Below are positions 32,517 through 41,436 of a stretch of 41,541 nucleotides of DNA, one piece after another. Numbering within the stretch: the stretch's first letter is position 1; each line of letters opens with the position of its first letter. A model generated the notes under the pieces. It did no database searches, was not told where the DNA came from, and saw nothing but the letters and a program-made list of their open reading frames with translations. The translations under genes and the position numbers were made by a program. This stretch comes from Parasporobacterium sp. (GTDB lineage: Bacteria; Bacillota; Clostridia; Lachnospirales; Lachnospiraceae), in the NCBI GenBank assembly GCA_017510065.1, contig JAFWOB010000216.1, positions 1 to 41,541 on the forward strand. Direction: 5' to 3'.

Positions 32517-34142
32517 TTACACCGGATCCTTCCCGGATAGCCAGCTGCGCAGAGTGCGGCGCACCGCACCGGCGCCTTCCAGTTCGCTTCTGACCATCGT
32601 CTCGATCTTCCCGCCTAGTCCTGCTTCATACAGATCAGAACCGAACAGGCTTTCATTGGAAAGAACACCGCGCAGCTGATCTTTCAGGCTGTCCGGTTCG
32701 CCGAAACGAAGACCGGAAAGCTGCTCTTTCATATACGGGATCATGGGATCCGGGGAGAGTTCAAATGGATTTCCTTCATCGTCCACCGCAAGCAGATAGC
32801 GGATCCATCCGGCGATCGCCAATGGAATGGCCGTGAGGAAGGCGGCGCTTTTATCCCGGCGCACATAGGCTTTGATCGTTTCGCCGAACCGGATGGCTGT
32901 CATCTGCGAGATGTCCACCGCGATCCTGGCGCTTGTATCGCCCAGATAGACATTGGGGAACCGTTCGCTCATCAGTTCGTCCAGAAAAGCCTTCGGAGAA
33001 AGTATGCCGGGATCTTCCACAACAGGAAGCCCTTCCTGATAGCCCAGTATTTCCGCCAGTTTTTTCAGCTCCGGATCCTGCATACCATCCGCAAACAGGT
33101 CATATCCCAGCATGATATCATAGGTGCAGAGCGCCGTATGGATGGGATTCAGACAGGCAGTCACCTTCATACGTTCCGATTTATTGACGGTTTCGCGGGA
33201 CGTCATATATACGCCTGCTTTCTCCAGCGGAGGTCTTCCGTTCGGGAAGGAATCCTCGATCACCAGATAGCTCGGACTCTCTGTGTTGGTGAACGGCGCG
33301 ATGTAGGTCTTTTTGTCCGTTACGAGGATTTCCATGTCCTCGACGCCTTTTCCGGAAAGCTCCCGGTACACATCTTCGCCGGGACGCGGCGTGATCCGGT
33401 CGATCATGGTCCAGGGGAAGGTGATCTTCTTCTCATCCGTCAGATACGCCAGGAATCCTTCATCGGCGAATCCGCGCCGGATCCAGCCTTCTGCCATGAA
33501 CAGTACACTGTCTTGCAGTTTTTCTCCGTTCCGGGAAACATTATCCATGGATACAAGTGCCAGCGGCGCCTTGCCGTTTCGGTAGCGTTCCAAAAGCATG
33601 GCCGCGACAATCGCCATCGCGCCTGATGCTTCATCCGGTCCGTTTTCCAGATCAGCCTTCACAAAACCATACAGCTCTCCGTCCGGATTTTTCAGCGCAT
33701 ATCCCTTTTCCGTGATGGTAAAGGACACCATGGAAAGTCCCGGATTGCGGAAGATCTCTTTCAGGCGTTCCCACTGCTTTTCCTCCTTCGCATCCGCCTT
33801 TACCGCCCCGGCCAGGGAGCCGAGCACGCGGCAGTCCCTGCTGCCGTCCGCATGCAGAATGACAGACAGAACCAGATTATCGTGCGGCCGGTATATTTTA
33901 TCGACCACTTCATAGTCAAAGGCCTCGGCACAGAGGATTCCCCGGTCCATGCTGCCTTCCCGCAGCAGTTGATCCGCGATCCCGCCTATAAACGCCCGGA
34001 AAATGTTTCCGATGCCGAAATGAAGCCAGACAGGCGCCTCTTCAGTCCTCTTCGCAACCGCCTGCACATCATAGGACGGAAGCGCAATTCCGGCTACCGT
34101 CCAGTCATCTTTTTTCCGAATTCCTTCACGGGTCAGTTTCAT
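32517..34142 (-). CDS. Mannitol dehydrogenase-family oxidoreductase (UxuB/fructuronate reductase-like)
   Basis: This 541-aa NAD(P)-dependent enzyme has the Rossmann start HFGIGNIFRAF, the TFPWTMIDRITPRP motif (about 240-253) and the catalytic Lys region VNKSERMKVTACLNPIHTALC, the K-x(5)-LN-x-H pattern of long-chain mannitol dehydrogenases and D-mannonate oxidoreductases. The second, helical domain spans from about 290 to the end. No UxuA, UxuR or mannitol PTS is adjacent, so the exact polyol or aldonate is open. A HAD phosphatase lies about 60 bp upstream on the same strand and may share its transcript. Confidence 0.85.
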   Translation of the reverse strand: MKLTREGIRKKDDWTVAGIALPSYDVQAVAKRTEEAPVWLHFGIGNIFRAFIGGIADQLLREGSMDRGILCAEAFDYEVVDKIYRPHDNLVLSVILHADGSRDCRVLGSLAGAVKADAKEEKQWERLKEIFRNPGLSMVSFTITEKGYALKNPDGELYGFVKADLENGPDEASGAMAIVAAMLLERYRNGKAPLALVSMDNVSRNGEKLQDSVLFMAEGWIRRGFADEGFLAYLTDEKKITFPWTMIDRITPRPGEDVYRELSGKGVEDMEILVTDKKTYIAPFTNTESPSYLVIEDSFPNGRPPLEKAGVYMTSRETVNKSERMKVTACLNPIHTALCTYDIMLGYDLFADGMQDPELKKLAEILGYQEGLPVVEDPGILSPKAFLDELMSERFPNVYLGDTSARIAVDISQMTAIRFGETIKAYVRRDKSAAFLTAIPLAIAGWIRYLLAVDDEGNPFELSPDPMIPYMKEQLSGLRFGEPDSLKDQLRGVLSNESLFGSDLYEAGLGGKIETMVRSELEGAGAVRRTLRSWLSGKDPV

Positions 34143-34202
34143 AGCGTTTCTTCCTTTCGCATAAAGACAGTGTCAGCAAAGGATTGGCAGGCGGTGTGAT
34201 AC

Positions 34203-35021
34203 TCAAAGGCAGAATTTATACAGAATTTCCGCAACGGCAGAATGGTTGCAGTCGTTTTCGGTAATGTAATCCGCATGAGCTTTCAGATCCGGCACTGCAT
34301 TTTGAACAGCACATCCGATTCCTGCCGCTTCGATCATCTGTATGTCGTTATGTTCATCTCCTGCGGAGATGGTATTGCTGATCGGTATGCCCAGATATTC
34401 GCAGAGGAACCTGATCGCAGATCCTTTGTTGACGCCTGTCGGTACGATCTCAAGATAGGCGGGACTGGAACGAAATGCATCCAGGACCCCTTCATACCTG
34501 GCTTTCGCCAGTTCTTCAAAGCGAGTGACCTTATCCGGATCATCATAATCCACTGCAAGTATTTTACAGGGTTCCTGCGTCAGAGCATTTCTGATATCGC
34601 TGACAACACAGACGGGGATATTCTGGACCTTGCTGTATCTGCGAAGATATTCGTTATCCTCCAGCGCCAGAACATGGGTATCTGTGTAAGTCTGTATATG
34701 AATGCCAAACCTGCGCGCGGTTTCAAAAACCTCTTCCACAACGTCTGCAGAGATCCCTTTCCGGCAGATGGTCTTATCATTTGCTGTATCGATGATCTGG
34801 CCCCCATTATATGCACTTAATATGCACTTGCCGTAAAATCCCAGGCTCCTGACCAGATTCACGGCAGCTGCCACAGCCCTTCCGGTGGATACCGCAAAGA
34901 TGTTTCCCCGCCTGATAAATTCTTCGATGGCCTCTTTCGTCTCCGGGCTCATACTCTTATCAGATCCCACCATCGTATCATCAATATCCGAAAAAAATAT
35001 TATTTTTGCCTGTTTGTCCAT
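34203..35021 (-). CDS. Cof-type HAD phosphatase
   Basis: This 272-aa protein has HAD motif I SDIDDT (D12, D14), motif II in AVSTGR, the Lys of motif III in the TGVNKGSA region, and motif IV GDEHNDIQM, with the C2B cap in between. These Cof/YidA-type enzymes dephosphorylate sugar phosphates and related metabolites. ATG 35021 has GAGGT seven bases upstream; that SD lies directly next to the repeat at 35035-35063. Confidence 0.88.
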   Translation of the reverse strand: MDKQAKIIFFSDIDDTMVGSDKSMSPETKEAIEEFIRRGNIFAVSTGRAVAAAVNLVRSLGFYGKCILSAYNGGQIIDTANDKTICRKGISADVVEEVFETARRFGIHIQTYTDTHVLALEDNEYLRRYSKVQNIPVCVVSDIRNALTQEPCKILAVDYDDPDKVTRFEELAKARYEGVLDAFRSSPAYLEIVPTGVNKGSAIRFLCEYLGIPISNTISAGDEHNDIQMIEAAGIGCAVQNAVPDLKAHADYITENDCNHSAVAEILYKFCL

Positions 35022-35034
35022 AACCTCTACCTCA

Positions 35035-35063
35035 GATGACAAAGGGACGGTTCTTTTGTCACC
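35035..35063 (+). repeat. RAYT-associated repeat, left end of the element (plus polarity)
   Basis: Core 35037-35061. The final TCA of the core is, on the minus strand, the TGA stop codon of the RAYT gene. Confidence 0.92.
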
Positions 35064-35799
35064 TTTTAATTTTTTGAATTATACCTCTGCTTATTCCTGT
35101 TAACCGCTCTATCTGCCTTATGGATAATCCTTCCCGAAGCATTTTTCCAATTGCACTGTCGCGCTCTTTTCTGGAAAATGTCTGTACAACGGTGCCGCTT
35201 GTCAAACCCATTCCCTGAAGTATTTCTTTTGCTTCATCATCTGTTTTTCGCATCATCGAATATTCCATGCACTGGTCATTTTCATCCGCGTGCAGGAAAT
35301 TGACATATTCTTCCCATCCGCCAATCATTTCAGAAAATACAGATGTATTAATAAACGTATCACTTCTTCCAAAACAATTAAAGCTGCTCCATTGGTATTC
35401 AGAGGCAGGACAGATCCCTGCTTTTTCGGGATTCTTCAGGATATATCGAAAAACTGTCAACAGATATGCCGTATTTTCTACTGCTTCGCTTTTGTATCGA
35501 TCCTGAAATACATGTCCAATCCGCTGATACTTCTGATTGTAATAAATTGCATAACTGACTCCGATTTTTTTCATGAACAATGGTAAATGATGGTCTTCGT
35601 CAAAAAGCAAAAGATGCACATGATTTTCCATCATGCAATAAGCACAAACAATAATGTTATTCTCATGTGCATTTTTTTTGAGAATCGAGAGAAAGAATAG
35701 ATAATCCGACTTTTCTTCAAAGAGAATCTGCTTGCCAATACCTCTGATGATTACATGAACAAAACCGGAGCAGCTCTTCTGCCTTGCTTTTCTCGGCAT
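35059..35799 (-). CDS. rayT: REP-associated tyrosine transposase (RAYT, IS200-like Y1 family)
   Basis: This 246-aa protein has the RAYT N-terminus MPRKARQ...FVHVIIRG, the metal-binding HUH motif in MENHVHLLL (H60, H62) and the catalytic-tyrosine helix FRYILKNPEKAG (Y119). It ends in an extra helix-turn-helix (LREGLSIRQIERLTGISRG), which some RAYT clades have. The family nicks single-stranded DNA at palindromic REP sequences. ATG 35799 has AAAGGAG nine bases upstream; the frame beyond it has no homology. The gene is bracketed by inverted copies of the window's most common repeat, and its stop codon lies in one of them, which links enzyme and repeat directly. All key residues are present, so it may be active. 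Confidence 0.92.
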   Translation of the reverse strand: MPRKARQKSCSGFVHVIIRGIGKQILFEEKSDYLFFLSILKKNAHENNIIVCAYCMMENHVHLLLFDEDHHLPLFMKKIGVSYAIYYNQKYQRIGHVFQDRYKSEAVENTAYLLTVFRYILKNPEKAGICPASEYQWSSFNCFGRSDTFINTSVFSEMIGGWEEYVNFLHADENDQCMEYSMMRKTDDEAKEILQGMGLTSGTVVQTFSRKERDSAIGKMLREGLSIRQIERLTGISRGIIQKIKR

Positions 35800-35874
35800 G
35801 GTTGAGCACTCCTTTCTTTTATATCGTTCATCGTAATGTAATACAATCCAGAATGTCAAGACAAACAGAAAAAA

Positions 35875-35903
35875 GGTGACAAAAGAACCGTCCCTTTGTC
35901 ACC
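35875..35903 (-). repeat. RAYT-associated repeat, right end of the element (minus polarity)
   Basis: Core 35877-35901, about 75 bp upstream of the RAYT start. Arms GGTGACAAA and TTTGTCACC flank an 11-nt loop. It is also immediately downstream of the large oxidoreductase gene. Confidence 0.92.
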
Positions 35904-35911
35904 TTTCCGGA

Positions 35912-38818
35912 TCATTTCATCATTTCATTGATATCTACTGCATTTCCCGTATGCGGCTTGCTTGGATCCTGTTTATAGGCCTTTCGCTTCGCTGCCATTT
36001 CTTTCGCCTCAGGAGAGCCGCTGTTTAAGACGATCTTGACCGCTCTCGGTATCGCATAGGAGATCAGTCCGGTGATCTTGTCCTCTGCGCGGCGATAATC
36101 GGTCATCTCCGGATGATCGCGCTTCAGATGGATGGCGTCGAATTCGCACCTGGTCGTACACAGTCCGCACCCGATGCAGCGGTTCTCATCCACGATATTG
36201 AGGCCGCATGACAGGCACCTGGATGCTTCACACTTTACCTGTTCCTCTGTAAAGACTTTTCTGGGATCCACAAAGGAGTGACCGGGATCTGCAATCTTCT
36301 CCACATCCGGCTCCTGGCGCCCCGCATGGTCATAGGACGGCACCGTGATGTTATCCGTATCAAGCGGCTTGAAGAACCGTCTGTCTCTTCCGATGGTCTG
36401 CGGCACATGATACTCGGAAACGAACCGCGCAAGCGATTCCGCAGCCTCATGCCCCTGGCCGATGGCGTCGATTACGAACTTAGGTCCCGTGAAAACATCC
36501 CCACCTACGAAAATGCAGGGATCTTCTGTCTGATAGGTGAACGCATCTGCCGCCGGGTAGCTGCCTCGCGAGAAGGTAACGCCCGAACCATCCAGGAGGT
36601 TCCCCCACTCAATCGCCTGGCCGATGGCAAAAATGATCCTGTCCGCCGGTACCGTTATGATCTCGTTTTCGTCATATTTCGGAGAAAAAGCGCCTGTGTC
36701 AGGATCGATGGTAGAGAGACACTTCTTAAAGACAATGCCATTCACATGTCCCTTATCGTCAACGAGAACTTCCTTCGGACCCCATCCAGCCCGGATCACA
36801 ACATCTTCTTCCTCAGCCTCGGCAATCTCCTGCTTTGAAGCAGGCATGGTCTCCCTGGACTCCAGGCAGAACATGGATACGCTTTCGGGATGGAAGCGAT
36901 GAGCCGTTCTTGCACAGTCGATGGCAACATTTCCGCCGCCGACGACAATCACATTTCCATCCATCTTCTGATCCGGATTGCTGAGCGCTTCCTTCAGGAA
37001 CCGGACAGCGATATCCGTCCCCTCTGCAGTCTCGTTCGCAACGCCCGGAAGCCTGCCGCCCTGACAGCCGATCGCGATATAAAACGCCTGATACCCCTGC
37101 TCTTTCAGCTCCTGGATGGTGATGTCCTTTCCGACCTCGACTCCGCAGCGGATCTCAGCACCCAGTTCAAGGATGATATCGATCTCCGCTTCAATTACAT
37201 CCTTTTGCAGCTTATAACTGGGGATCCCGTAGGTCATCATGCCGCCGGGCTTCTCATTTTTCTCAAACACAGTAGGATGGTAGCCTCTCTCGGCAAGATA
37301 ATACGCGCAGCTCAGGCCTGCCGGTCCGCCTCCTATGATGGCGATTTTCTGTTTCCACTCGCCGGTCAGATTGTTGATGATCTTCCTTGGCACATAGCGG
37401 GTCTCCGCATGGAGATCGCGCTCCGCGAGGAACTTCTTGACCTCGTCGATGGATACCGGTTTATCGATGGTGCCTCTGGTGCAGGCGTCCTCGCACAGCT
37501 TGTTGCACACGCGTCCGCAGATTGCGGGGAACGGATTCTCTCTCTTAATGAGAGCCAATGCCTCATCATACCGTCCCTCTTTTGCCATCTGCAGATATCC
37601 CTGTACCGGAACGTGCGCAGGGCAGGCTGCTTTGCAGGGTGAAGTTCCCGTCCGGTGCGTATTCACACGGATCGTATCCCTGTAGTTTTCATCCCAGGCG
37701 TATTTTCCCCAGCGGATCTTATCCGGGAGGATCTGTTTCGGATAAGCGATTTCCTTCCCGTTTTTGTCGCAGAGCTTCTGGCCCAGCTTGATCGCGCCTG
37801 CAGGACAGATCTCGACGCACCGGTTGCAGGCAACGCATTTTTCCCTGTCGACCTCCGCCGTGTACGCGCTCTTGGACATGTTGCGGGTATTGTAAAGCTG
37901 CGAAGTGCGCAGGGCATTGCAGATCTGCACGTTGCAATTGCAGATATCGAAAATATGATCTTCGCCGTCTATATTCGTTGTCTGGTGGACATAGCCGTTC
38001 TCTTCTGCGCGTTTCAGAATATCCAGCGCTTCTTCTGTCGTGATATAGTGTGCGCGGCCTGTCTCCACGGTATAGTCCGCCATGTCACCGACCTGGATGC
38101 ACCAGTCGTTGACATCGTCTGTGCAGCCCTCACCAAGCTTCGCGCGTGAGTAGCGGCAGGAACAGATGCCTGCAGAGAGATGCCCCTCGTATTTTTTCAG
38201 CCAGTAGGAGATCTTCTCGATGTCCAGCGCCTCATTGTGCATGCTGACTTCCTTTTCCACAGGAATGACATGCATGCCGATACCGTCTCCACCCGGACGC
38301 ACCATCGATGTGATGTGTTCCAGAGGCAGAAATGTCATCCGCTCGAAGAAGGACGCCACCGGCGGGGCCTTGTCTACCCGATCGACGGAGGAGTTGAACA
38401 GCTCCGCGCTCCCGGGAACGAAGAATGAGAGACGGTAGCGGATCTCTCCCCGCTCCTTCTGTGTCGGTCCGTTGTCGTCATAGTGATCGCCATAGTCATA
38501 CTCGACAATTCCGTGCACGCACATCAGATCCAGAACTTCTTTGAATTTTTCCCTGGAAAACTGCTTCTGGTTCTTCTTATAGAGGTCATCAAAAGAATAC
38601 CATTTGCGCAGCTTCATGGTGAGGCCGATATCTACTTCTTCCTCTGTAAGGACTTCCCTCAGCCCCCAGTACTCAGGATCAGTGGCTTTTACGCCTCCGA
38701 TCTTTGTCTTTACGTTGTCGGTGATTTTTTTCCCAAGACGGGCATATTTTTCTTTAAAATCCTTCTCGCCCTCATACTGGGAGATCGTCTCTTGTTTATC
38801 CCTGTAAATCTCCGGCAT
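35912..38818 (-). CDS. Multi-domain Fe-S/FAD NAD(P) oxidoreductase (GltD-like)
   Basis: This 968-aa protein has at least four parts. Residues 1-320 include a winged-helix-like region and Cys clusters C219-x-C221, C232, C240 and C293-x-C295...C300. A ferredoxin motif lies at C328-x2-C331-x2-C334-x3-C338. A GltD-like module (390-800) has N-terminal cluster cysteines (C395, C399, C434, C438, C442, C446), FAD motif IIGGGPAGLSCAYYLAERG (494-512) and NAD(P) motif VVGGGNVAIDCA. A C-terminal segment adds C868, C871 and C881-x2-C884-x2-C887-x3-C891. It resembles the electron-input half of bifurcating NADPH:ferredoxin oxidoreductases but with a long unusual N-terminus. It precedes hypA and hypB on the same strand and is probably one operon with them. 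Function beyond electron transfer from NAD(P)H is inferred. Confidence 0.8.
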   Translation of the reverse strand: MPEIYRDKQETISQYEGEKDFKEKYARLGKKITDNVKTKIGGVKATDPEYWGLREVLTEEEVDIGLTMKLRKWYSFDDLYKKNQKQFSREKFKEVLDLMCVHGIVEYDYGDHYDDNGPTQKERGEIRYRLSFFVPGSAELFNSSVDRVDKAPPVASFFERMTFLPLEHITSMVRPGGDGIGMHVIPVEKEVSMHNEALDIEKISYWLKKYEGHLSAGICSCRYSRAKLGEGCTDDVNDWCIQVGDMADYTVETGRAHYITTEEALDILKRAEENGYVHQTTNIDGEDHIFDICNCNVQICNALRTSQLYNTRNMSKSAYTAEVDREKCVACNRCVEICPAGAIKLGQKLCDKNGKEIAYPKQILPDKIRWGKYAWDENYRDTIRVNTHRTGTSPCKAACPAHVPVQGYLQMAKEGRYDEALALIKRENPFPAICGRVCNKLCEDACTRGTIDKPVSIDEVKKFLAERDLHAETRYVPRKIINNLTGEWKQKIAIIGGGPAGLSCAYYLAERGYHPTVFEKNEKPGGMMTYGIPSYKLQKDVIEAEIDIILELGAEIRCGVEVGKDITIQELKEQGYQAFYIAIGCQGGRLPGVANETAEGTDIAVRFLKEALSNPDQKMDGNVIVVGGGNVAIDCARTAHRFHPESVSMFCLESRETMPASKQEIAEAEEEDVVIRAGWGPKEVLVDDKGHVNGIVFKKCLSTIDPDTGAFSPKYDENEIITVPADRIIFAIGQAIEWGNLLDGSGVTFSRGSYPAADAFTYQTEDPCIFVGGDVFTGPKFVIDAIGQGHEAAESLARFVSEYHVPQTIGRDRRFFKPLDTDNITVPSYDHAGRQEPDVEKIADPGHSFVDPRKVFTEEQVKCEASRCLSCGLNIVDENRCIGCGLCTTRCEFDAIHLKRDHPEMTDYRRAEDKITGLISYAIPRAVKIVLNSGSPEAKEMAAKRKAYKQDPSKPHTGNAVDINEMMK

Positions 38819-38833
38819 TTTTATTCTCCTTCT

Positions 38834-39211
38834 CTATTTGTTGTCTGTGACGGCGGCAGGGTCGTCCGTCTCCGCCGAAATCTCTTTAATGATCAATTCA
38901 TTTCCCTTCACGAGCCAGGTCTCACCGCTTCCGCAATACGGGCAGATCCTGCCGTGCGCAACGGTTCCATAGGTCTTCTGGCATCCGTCGCAGTATGTGA
39001 CTGCAGGGATGATCTCCATGCGAAGCTCGGATCCTTCCAGTATGGGATGTTTTCCGGAAAAATACCTCCACGCATCGGTAAACAGATCTGTTACGATTCC
39101 CGAGACTTCGCCCACGGACAATGTCACCGAACCGATTTTGGTGACATGATTTTCCTTTGCAAAATCGTCCAGTGTTTTAGCCAGGTGGATCACAATTCCC
39201 ATTTCATGCAT
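38834..39211 (-). CDS. hypA: Nickel metallochaperone HypA
   Basis: This 125-aa protein begins MHEMGI, the invariant nickel-binding N-terminus (H2), and has the zinc site C74-x2-C77 and C90-x2-C93. I start at ATG 39211 because HypA needs Met-His at its N-terminus; AGGA lies six bases before it, and the stop of hypB is 8 bp upstream. It delivers nickel with HypB to a nickel enzyme. No [NiFe]-hydrogenase or urease subunit is in the window. Confidence 0.93.
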   Translation of the reverse strand: MHEMGIVIHLAKTLDDFAKENHVTKIGSVTLSVGEVSGIVTDLFTDAWRYFSGKHPILEGSELRMEIIPAVTYCDGCQKTYGTVAHGRICPYCGSGETWLVKGNELIIKEISAETDDPAAVTDNK

Positions 39212-39219
39212 AGTATATC

Positions 39220-39879
39220 CTATTTCCCCCAGCTTCCTGCCTGTTCCTCGAGCCACTCTTCCCACGCGTCCATGCCTTTGCCGTTTTTCGCGCACACACG
39301 GAAAATAAGGATGTCCGGGTTCAGCTTTCTTACCCGCTCTTCACACTTGTCGAAATCAAAATCGAAGATACTGACAGCATCTGTCTTAGTGATCAGAAGA
39401 ACATCGCTTTTTGTGAACATGAGCGGATATTTGAGCGGCTTGTCATCTCCTTCAGGGACACTGAGGATCATGACATTCCTGCCGGCACCGGTATCAAATT
39501 CCGCGGGGCATATGAGGTTCCCGACATTTTCAAGGAAGATAAGGTCCTTGTCGTCATACGTAAGCTCCTCAAGCGCGGTTCTTGTCATCCCGGCGTCCAT
39601 ATGGCACATCCCGTCGGTATGGGCCTGCACGGCACTCACGCCAAGCGCCGACAGGGCTCTCGCATCCACATCCGAATCGATGTCCGCTTCAATAATGCCG
39701 ATCTTGTAACGGGAACCGATATCCCGGATCGTCCGGTCCAGGAGCGTTGTCTTTCCTGCGCCAGGAGAGGCCATAAGGTTAATGAGGAGCGTGCCGCTTC
39801 TAAGCAGTTCCTCACGAAGCTCCTGTGCATCCCTGTCGTTGGAAGCCGTAATGGTTTCTTTCAGTTCTATGATTTTCAT
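39220..39879 (-). CDS. hypB: Hydrogenase nickel-incorporation GTPase HypB
   Basis: This 219-aa SIMIBI GTPase has the P-loop SPGAGKTT (38-45), the switch I region EADIDSDVDA, the metal-site loop THDG-type sequence AHTDGMCHMDAGM, LENVGNLICP and the guanine-specificity motif TKTD. The N-terminal His-rich nickel-storage stretch of some HypB proteins is absent. It works with HypA to insert nickel. Order hypB-hypA-oxidoreductase on the minus strand. Confidence 0.94.
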   Translation of the reverse strand: MKIIELKETITASNDRDAQELREELLRSGTLLINLMASPGAGKTTLLDRTIRDIGSRYKIGIIEADIDSDVDARALSALGVSAVQAHTDGMCHMDAGMTRTALEELTYDDKDLIFLENVGNLICPAEFDTGAGRNVMILSVPEGDDKPLKYPLMFTKSDVLLITKTDAVSIFDFDFDKCEERVRKLNPDILIFRVCAKNGKGMDAWEEWLEEQAGSWGK

Positions 39880-39907
39880 AACTCACCTGCCAATCAGAAA
39901 TGATCCA

Positions 39908-41320
39908 TTAAAAGAATCTGTCCACCAGATCTCTCGATGCGGCACAGGTATCCTCCATATCGCCGAATCCCATGATCTCGCCGGCATACCAGGTCTTTTG
40001 TTTCCCCTGCATGGCATCCAGCTTGTCATACCAGCCATCGGCATAGTCCTTGGGGCTGACATGCGGGCAATAGTAAGTTTCCTGCTCATAAAGGCGTTCC
40101 CTGACTGGGAAGCCGCACGCCTTCATGTCCTCCATCATAAGATCGATCGTTTTATCATACGGTACATCTGTACTGCCCATGTGGTTACGCAGGGCGTATA
40201 CAGTACTCGGGCAGTTGGCCTGCTGGTCCTCCCATCTGTGATAATAGACCATCGCGTGGCCGAGACGTTCCACCGTCATATTGTCGAAAATATAACCGGA
40301 GATGGTCGGTCCTGCATCTTTATCAAAACGAGCGATAAAATCCACATATTTCTCATGTATGATCTTGCTGAAGAGCTCTTTTTCCTCGTCCCTGGCATCT
40401 GCATACTGCACAAAATGATCCAGCGGCGTCGTTATGATCAGCTGATCGAATTCCTCCGTCCTCTCGCCTGCTTCATCCTTGACAGTGATCTCGATCTTAC
40501 CGTCCGTTCCTTCTGCCGGGCGCACCACTTTCACCACCTCGGTATTTAAGAGCGCAGGATTCTTCAGCTTCTTATTGGCCGCCTCATAGATTGACTGTGT
40601 GCCGTTCTTCCAGGTCCAAAGACGCATATTGATAAATTCGATCGCCGTCGTGGTGTCCAGGTATTTCATGACATACGCTGCAGGGATCTCGTCAAAATAA
40701 CCGTAGCCGAAGGAAGTATAGGGACCGATCCAGATCCGCATGACCTCTTCGACGCCATTGAGTTTACAGAACTGATCAAAGGGAAGTGCCAGATCCTTGA
40801 GGTTCGGATTCTCGCCATCGATCATCTGAAGCGCATCATCCAGTCCCTTGGACAGACCGTTGTAGCGGCCCTGGGCGACGCCCCGGTGTCCGTAGCAGTC
40901 ATATCCCTTGTATTTCGTTTCCATGATCTCGACCAGCTTCTTCATCTGTTTTTTCAACTTCAAAAGACTGAACATTTTGGAAATGGAGAAATTCTTCTTA
41001 GGGTCAAACGGGAAGATCTCTTTCCCGCTTTTATCACGGTACATCCTGCGCATGTTGGGTCCGTCCGCATGACTAACGCCGGCGAACTCCTCTACCTCAT
41101 GTACCGCGTGATAGGTAATGGCGCCCATGATCGCACCGGTCTCATAAGTGCGGCTCTCGCCATTCACATCGATCAGAGGCGAAAAACACTTACCACCCAC
41201 TTTGTTCTGCCGCTCATAAATGACGTAGTGTTCATATCCCTTTTTTTCCAGATACATAGCTGCGGAAATACCTGCCGGCCCCCCGCCGATAATGCATATT
41301 CTGTCTGTCAGATCAGCCAC
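39908..41320 (-). CDS. FAD-dependent amine-oxidase-like oxidoreductase
   Basis: This 470-aa protein opens with ICIIGGGPAGISAAMYLEKKG (8-28) and YERQNKVGGKCFS, the Rossmann motif and the GG motif of the amine oxidase/phytoene desaturase superfamily. The C-terminus TWYAGEIMGFGDMEDTC is the second FAD contact. It starts with GTG 41320 after GGGGGT and a seven-base gap. There is no signal peptide. It lies about 28 bp upstream of hypB and may head the operon; the substrate is unknown. Some relatives are cyclopropane, isomerase or desaturase enzymes. Confidence 0.8.
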   Translation of the reverse strand: MADLTDRICIIGGGPAGISAAMYLEKKGYEHYVIYERQNKVGGKCFSPLIDVNGESRTYETGAIMGAITYHAVHEVEEFAGVSHADGPNMRRMYRDKSGKEIFPFDPKKNFSISKMFSLLKLKKQMKKLVEIMETKYKGYDCYGHRGVAQGRYNGLSKGLDDALQMIDGENPNLKDLALPFDQFCKLNGVEEVMRIWIGPYTSFGYGYFDEIPAAYVMKYLDTTTAIEFINMRLWTWKNGTQSIYEAANKKLKNPALLNTEVVKVVRPAEGTDGKIEITVKDEAGERTEEFDQLIITTPLDHFVQYADARDEEKELFSKIIHEKYVDFIARFDKDAGPTISGYIFDNMTVERLGHAMVYYHRWEDQQANCPSTVYALRNHMGSTDVPYDKTIDLMMEDMKACGFPVRERLYEQETYYCPHVSPKDYADGWYDKLDAMQGKQKTWYAGEIMGFGDMEDTCAASRDLVDRFF

Positions 41321-41436
41321 AATGAATACCCCCTCTGCTCATATTTATTTCCCCTCCTCAGAATACTGTTTCCATGGTCCGGTTCTTTTGATAAAAATAT
41401 ATCATAACCGCTGTAATAATTATAGATGATATTCAA

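Larger units (their letters stand above)
35035..35903. mobile_element. RAYT-bearing palindrome-flanked element
   Basis: An 869-bp unit: a plus-polarity repeat, the RAYT gene on the minus strand, and a minus-polarity repeat. The paired repeats elsewhere in the window have the same polarity with 14-38 bp in place of the gene. Confidence 0.8.

Noticed and set aside
39220-39879. Link between HypA/HypB and the hydrogenase at 9225-10970
   Set aside because: HypA and HypB insert nickel; the hydrogenase has H-cluster motifs and needs HydEFG instead. The two loci are also 28 kb apart.
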